From the IMG/VR virus record IMGVR_UViG_3300012920_000274, positions 1-23,461 of that record: DNA of 23,461 nucleotides. One strand, given 5' to 3'. Of the stretch, positions 21,560-23,461 are shown piece by piece. The stretch is from a virus. Positions within the stretch are counted from its first letter, which is position 1. Every line of letters begins with the position of its first letter. A program made the position numbers and the translations under genes. The notes below the pieces were generated by a model that saw only the letters and a program-made list of their open reading frames with translations, had not been told where the DNA came from and did no database searches.

Positions 21560-21700
21560 ATGGATAAGCACATCCGCCGTCAGCTTCTTGCTGACCTCCT
21601 CGACAGCCACCTTCCTATGGACATCCTCGCCAACACAGCGGCGTGGGACGACCTCACCTGCGACGAGCAGATGACATTGGCTGACCTTATCGACTGCTGA
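21560..21700 (+). CDS. Small acidic protein (hypothetical, 46 aa)
   Basis: MDKHIRRQLLADLLDSHLPM, then DILANTAAWDDLTCDEQMTL and ADLIDC. Predicted helical and acidic, two Cys, no membrane segment. It follows the stem-loop plus CAAACTT leader module, which strongly supports this start. Within its coding sequence GTCAGC-TTCTT-GCTGAC (21579-21595) forms another perfect hairpin. One base separates its stop from the next ATG. Not recognised. Confidence 0.75.
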   Translation: MDKHIRRQLLADLLDSHLPMDILANTAAWDDLTCDEQMTLADLIDC

Positions 21701-21701
21701 T

Positions 21702-21812
21702 ATGGACACGAAGCCTTGCTCCATCTGCCTTGCAGACTTTGTGCCCACCGACGAAAGTGCGGAAAGCAGGCACACCTGCGAAGAATGCCAACAGGCATTT
21801 CAGGCACACTGA
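21702..21812 (+). CDS. Mini zinc-finger protein (36 aa)
   Basis: MDTKPCSICLADFVPTDESA, then ESRHTCEECQQAFQAH. The C-x-x-C...C-x-x-C arrangement (Cys 6, 9, 26, 29) is a clear zinc-knuckle or ribbon pattern, and His24/His36 are near. Such tiny proteins often work as phage inhibitors or adaptors of host enzymes (inference). Its TGA stop is part of the hammerhead ribozyme core (CTGACGA), so translation termination and ribozyme folding use the same bases. Two short hairpins lie in the coding sequence (GCAGG-CACA-CCTGC at 21766; AATGCC-AACA-GGCATT at 21784). Confidence 0.75.
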   Translation: MDTKPCSICLADFVPTDESAESRHTCEECQQAFQAH

Positions 21813-21968
21813 CGAGTCCTGAATGGACGAAACATCTCGGCAATATGTGGACGGACAATCCGCGTGAAGCACTTGTCAAGGTAGCACCCTGACCTGACCT
21901 TTGGTCGAATAGGGGGTAGACAAGTGTGAAGCACGTTGGCAGAGCCAATGAACCGAGGTGTCTGTGTC
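21803..21968 (+). ncRNA. Hammerhead ribozyme (stem I open, large insert in stem III)
   Basis: All conserved core bases are present. Stem I: GGCACA (21803-21808) with TGTGTC (21963-21968). Core CTGACGA (21809-21815). Stem II: GTCC-TGAAT-GGAC (21816-21828). GAAA (21829-21832), whose last A pairs with U21961. Stem III: ACATCTCGG (21832-21840) with CCGAGGTGT (21953-21961), 9 bp with one G-U. The cleavage-site triplet is GUC (21960-21962), so cleavage is predicted after C21962. Stem III is capped by a 112-base insert instead of a short loop. The insert has its own helices: CGGA-CAA-TCCG (21852-21862), CACTTGTC/GACAAGTG (21870-21877 with 21919-21926), GACC-TTT-GGTC (21896-21906) and CGTTGGC-AGA-GCCAATG (21934-21950). 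Cleavage would separate the upstream mRNA from the tRNA-like element and the gene at 22130. Confidence 0.85.
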
Positions 21969-22002
21969 AAAGCGAACGTGGCTTTGATGGGCGTAGCCCG
22001 CA

Positions 22003-22100
22003 AGCCGCATGGTGTAACGGAAAGCACGCCATTGTGTGGACGAACGACAGCGCAAGTCGCCACGCAGTGGAGGAGCAGGTTCGAATCCTGTCTGCGGCTC
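22003..22100 (+). ncRNA. tRNA-like element with extended anticodon arm
   Basis: The fold has acceptor AGCCGCA (22003-22009) with TGCGGCT (22093-22099), T8, D stem GTGT/GCAC (22012-22027) with a loop containing GG, and T arm GCAGG-TTCGAAT-CCTGT (22075-22091) with the canonical loop. The anticodon stem CCATT/AGTGG (22029-22033, 22066-22070) does not enclose 7 bases but 32. These continue the helix (GTGTGG/CCACGC), making 11 bp, and end in CGAC-AGCGCAA-GTCG. One extra C (22092) lies between T stem and acceptor, and CCA is not encoded. So it is either a tRNA mimic or a tRNA with a 25-base insert in the anticodon loop; removing it could leave U33-GUG (His), which is speculation. Two hairpins precede it (21967-21987, 21989-21999). 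Confidence 0.6.
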
Positions 22101-22106
22101 TATTTT

Positions 22107-22120
22107 TCAAACTTCAAAAA
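22107..22120 (+). promoter_or_regulatory. CAAACTT-type translation leader (copy 3)
   Basis: TCAAACTTCAAAAA, 9 bases before the ATG at 22130. The ATCTACG just before the start is also found before the ATG at 20791. It fixes the start codon of the next gene. Confidence 0.6.
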
Positions 22121-22129
22121 CCATCTACG

Positions 22130-22516
22130 ATGAAACATCATGACCTCATGCTTCTGCGCTACATGAACGTGCAGAGCGGCAACGGATTCTCCGTTGACAA
22201 AGACCTCAACGGCTACAACCCCACACGGGAAGCGTATGCGGTGGGTGGCGCGACGGAATCCGTCGAATGCGTGTACAACGACGACTTGTCTTTCAACAAG
22301 TTCAAGGCCATCATGGACTTGAAAATCGAGTTCATGGAGCGTCAGCCTGACACGACTACGCAGGTAATCGGTGCATGGGTGAACTGGGGAGGAGATGCTT
22401 TTATCGAGGTTTCCGACATCGTGTTCAACCTCAAAGAGGCAATCGCCTTGGGTAAGGAGCGCGGAGAGGAGGCCATTTGGGACTTCAAGAATGACCACGA
22501 AATCAAGCTGACATGA
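22130..22516 (+). CDS. Hypothetical protein (128 aa)
   Basis: A 128-residue protein: MKHHDLMLLRYMNVQSGNGF, then a middle with VECVYNDDLSFNKFKAIMDL, ATTQ-type loop, IGAWVNWGGDAFIEVSDIVF and an acidic C-terminal helix (EAIALGKERGEEAIWDFKND). Mixed alpha/beta, soluble; not recognised. The frame is open back to 21926 across the tRNA-like element, but the CAAACTT leader and ATCTACG before ATG 22130 identify the start. Two perfect hairpins persist in the first third of the coding sequence (CAACGGA-TTC-TCCGTTG at 22180; CGACGG-AAT-CCGTCG at 22251) and one looser one (ACTTGT/ACAAGT at 22284). Its stop overlaps the next start (ATGA). Confidence 0.82.
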   Translation: MKHHDLMLLRYMNVQSGNGFSVDKDLNGYNPTREAYAVGGATESVECVYNDDLSFNKFKAIMDLKIEFMERQPDTTTQVIGAWVNWGGDAFIEVSDIVFNLKEAIALGKERGEEAIWDFKNDHEIKLT

Positions 22517-22632
22517 AGAAAAAACCTAACTACGCCTTCCTCGCTTTCCTTGCGTGGATGGCCGCACTGCTGTGCCTCGCATTCCTTTCATCTTGTGGTA
22601 CTGCTGTTGAAAGCTGTGCCGCCTACCAATAA
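22513..22632 (+). CDS. Mini-lipoprotein (39 aa)
   Basis: MKKKPNYAFLAFLAWMAALL, then CLAFLSSCGTAVESCAAYQ. Three Lys, a 20-residue hydrophobic stretch and the lipobox F-L-S-S-C at Cys 28 indicate a type II signal peptide and a mature lipopeptide of about 12 residues. Tiny phage lipoproteins of this kind include Rz1-type outer spanins and exclusion lipoproteins; there is no neighbour here that looks like an inner spanin. ATGA overlap with the upstream gene implies coupled translation. It is followed at once by stem-loop copy 2. Confidence 0.75.
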   Translation: MKKKPNYAFLAFLAWMAALLCLAFLSSCGTAVESCAAYQ

Positions 22633-22634
22633 TA

Positions 22635-22697
22635 GAGAGTGTTAGTATATATACTCTCTCTGAACGTAGTGAAGAGAGTATATATACAACACCTCTC
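22635..22697 (+). repeat. Conserved 5' UTR stem-loop, copy 2
   Basis: Same architecture as 21471-21533: GAGAG/CTCTC, TGTT/AACA, unpaired A and C at the same places, the 15-bp helix GTATATATACTCTCT/AGAGAGTATATATAC and an identical 13-base loop. Differences from copy 1 are paired changes (T-A to G-C, two C-G to T-A in the lower helix, one C-G to T-A in the upper helix). Confidence 0.93.
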
Positions 22698-22701
22698 AAT
22701 G

Positions 22702-22719
22702 TCAAACTTCAAACTTCAA
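22702..22719 (+). promoter_or_regulatory. CAAACTT-repeat translation leader (copy 4)
   Basis: TCAAACTTCAAACTTCAA, two tandem CAAACTT units, 4 bases before the ATG at 22724, following stem-loop copy 2. Confidence 0.65.
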
Positions 22720-22723
22720 CCCG

Positions 22724-22981
22724 ATGGAAAACATCAAAGACATGACGAACGACGAGTTCATCAGCCACCTCATGACGGGGTACAACAAGCACGGGGCACT
22801 CGTGCAGTTGGTCATCTTGGACTGCCTTCAACGCGGTCTTGACCACTACATCTCGCAGAAGAAAGAAATCCTTGAATACCACAAGAATGGACGCGAGGGT
22901 ATCTCCCTCATCAACATGGAGGCATGGGTTGAGTGCTGTGAGGACACACAAAACCGAATCAACGACAAATACAATGGATAA
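22724..22981 (+). CDS. Hypothetical helical protein (85 aa)
   Basis: An 85-residue, largely helical acidic protein: MENIKDMTNDEFISHLMTGY, ALVQLVILDCLQRGLDHYIS, QKKEILEYHKNG, then a Cys-Cys pair in EAWVECCEDTQNRINDKYNG. No membrane segment. The start is supported by the stem-loop plus CAAACTT leader module directly before it. The last 8 bases overlap the next gene. Not recognised; the helical pattern (acidic, one hydrophobic helix) would suit a small host-factor binder, but this is a guess. Confidence 0.82.
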   Translation: MENIKDMTNDEFISHLMTGYNKHGALVQLVILDCLQRGLDHYISQKKEILEYHKNGREGISLINMEAWVECCEDTQNRINDKYNG

Positions 22982-23204
22982 CTTCTTCAAGCGACCAGTA
23001 GGTGCGGCTGTGCTGTTCCTCAACGACTTCCACTTTGGGAAGCGACTCAATGACCTCAATCGGTGCGCTCGGCTTGTACCTGACGACGTGAAGGGTATGG
23101 CATCCATCCTCTCGAACACACCGCAAGCTGGCACTGCCACGGCAGACCTTGCCATCGACCAACTCGTACGTTGGGCTAACGACGCAGAACAACTCGAAGC
23201 ATGA
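22974..23204 (+). CDS. Hypothetical protein (76 aa)
   Basis: A 76-residue protein beginning MDNFFKRPVGAAVLFLNDFH, then FGKRLNDLNRCARLVPDDVK and a helical C-terminus (TADLAIDQLVRWANDAEQLE). Its frame is open back to 22839, but ATG 22974 overlaps the previous stop by 8 bases and is the natural coupled start. No membrane segment or catalytic motif. Not recognised. The stop overlaps the next ATG (ATGA). Confidence 0.75.
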   Translation: MDNFFKRPVGAAVLFLNDFHFGKRLNDLNRCARLVPDDVKGMASILSNTPQAGTATADLAIDQLVRWANDAEQLEA

Positions 23205-23461
23205 AATTCAAGCACGACTTCAAGACAACCCTTCCGTATGTATCAATGCAGACGGCGTATGACGTGACCCTTTGCGAAGCAGAGAACGTGGTCATGGACA
23301 CTACCATTTCGGTTGACCCGAACCACCACTATGGTGGATGGTACGAAACCTACGACGTAGAGACAGGGGGAGACTACTTCCATGCCGAAGGCATCCTCGA
23401 AATCTACTGGGATGACAACGGAGATGTACGCCTCACGGGGTACGATGGATGCTTCGAACTC
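23201..23461 (+). CDS. Hypothetical protein, 3' end cut by the window (87 aa visible)
   Basis: From ATG 23201 the frame is open to the window end: MKFKHDFKTTLPYVSMQTAY, ENVVMDTTISVDPNHHYGGW, YETYDVETGGDYFHAEGILE, IYWDDNGDVRLTGYDG. Beta-rich and acidic, with Gly/Asp turns (WDDNGDVRLTGYDGC). It looks like a small single-domain beta protein; no family is recognised. It is coupled to the preceding gene by ATGA. Confidence 0.75.
   Translation, partial: MKFKHDFKTTLPYVSMQTAYDVTLCEAENVVMDTTISVDPNHHYGGWYETYDVETGGDYFHAEGILEIYWDDNGDVRLTGYDGCFEL

Noticed and set aside
21841-21863. Short local stem III (ACAT/ATGT) for the hammerhead
   Set aside because: It would put G at the cleavage position, which breaks the NUH rule, and stem I would not pair. 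The long-range stem III at 21953-21961 satisfies all core positions.
22092-22109. Intrinsic terminator after the tRNA-like fold (TATTTTTC)
   Set aside because: The T-run is short and is not directly preceded by a simple GC-rich hairpin; the next gene's leader starts within it.
21926-22129. Upstream extension of the gene at 22130
   Set aside because: The open frame runs through ribozyme stem III, stem I and the tRNA-like fold; the CAAACTT leader points to ATG 22130.
22758-22764. Minus-strand CTGATGA as a second hammerhead core
   Set aside because: No stem II followed by GAAA follows it; it is a chance heptamer in the gene at 22724. Minus-strand CTGACGA near 18554 fails for the same reason.

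Overview
The window looks like part of a tailed double-stranded DNA phage (Caudoviricetes) genome, probably infecting a member of the Bacteroidota. Large terminase, portal, a BppU-like baseplate protein, a 1364-residue LamG/PKD/BspA-repeat adhesin, two peptidoglycan-cleaving enzymes and many small basic proteins lie in one packed block. The host inference rests on the lack of Shine-Dalgarno sequences, on A/T-rich start-codon leaders, and on repeated intergenic TATATTTG boxes that match the Bacteroidota -7 promoter element (TAnnTTTG). The terminase and portal have the size and style of crAss-like and related marine phages; that is recognition from memory, not a search.

Left block (1-20035). 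Nearly everything is on the minus strand and reads from high to low coordinates. In transcription order: small basic protein, SLT transglycosylase, a virion-type beta protein, an EF-hand-bearing basic protein, M15 peptidase, LamG protein and two small proteins; then a bidirectional terminator and one opposing plus-strand winged-helix gene (14957-15376); then small proteins, a duplicated GroES-like protein, a glycosyltransferase, an HExxH protein, a mini-lipoprotein, tRNA-Arg(UCU), a zinc protein, terminase, portal, BppU-like protein, adhesin, four coupled small basic genes and two more copies of the virion beta protein. Genes are joined by ATGA or TAATG overlaps. Five genes too short for a 60-residue cut-off were read by hand here (1105-1248, 1245-1397, 11037-11192, 12893-13036, 13839-13997).

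Right block (about 20048-23461). Orientation flips to plus after a 740-base divergent intergenic region. Genes are small and mostly unrecognised: a Lys/Ala-rich protein, a 37-residue membrane peptide, a CxxC/CxxC mini-protein, a mini-lipoprotein and several orphans. This part is remarkable for RNA structure. From 20370 to 21356 the sequence is an almost uninterrupted series of short perfect hairpins, in the leader and through the coding sequence of the first gene. Two later genes share a duplicated 5' UTR stem-loop whose copies differ by compensatory base changes. A complete hammerhead ribozyme core overlaps the stop codon of one gene. Its stem III is closed over about 110 bases, and it is followed 40 bases after the predicted cleavage site by a tRNA-like fold with an oversized anticodon arm.

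The most plausible reading is a late virion/lysis block on the left and an early accessory block on the right whose expression is organised by RNA processing and structure. The ribozyme, the tRNA-like element, the hairpin array and the duplicated leader are the candidates for an undescribed system.
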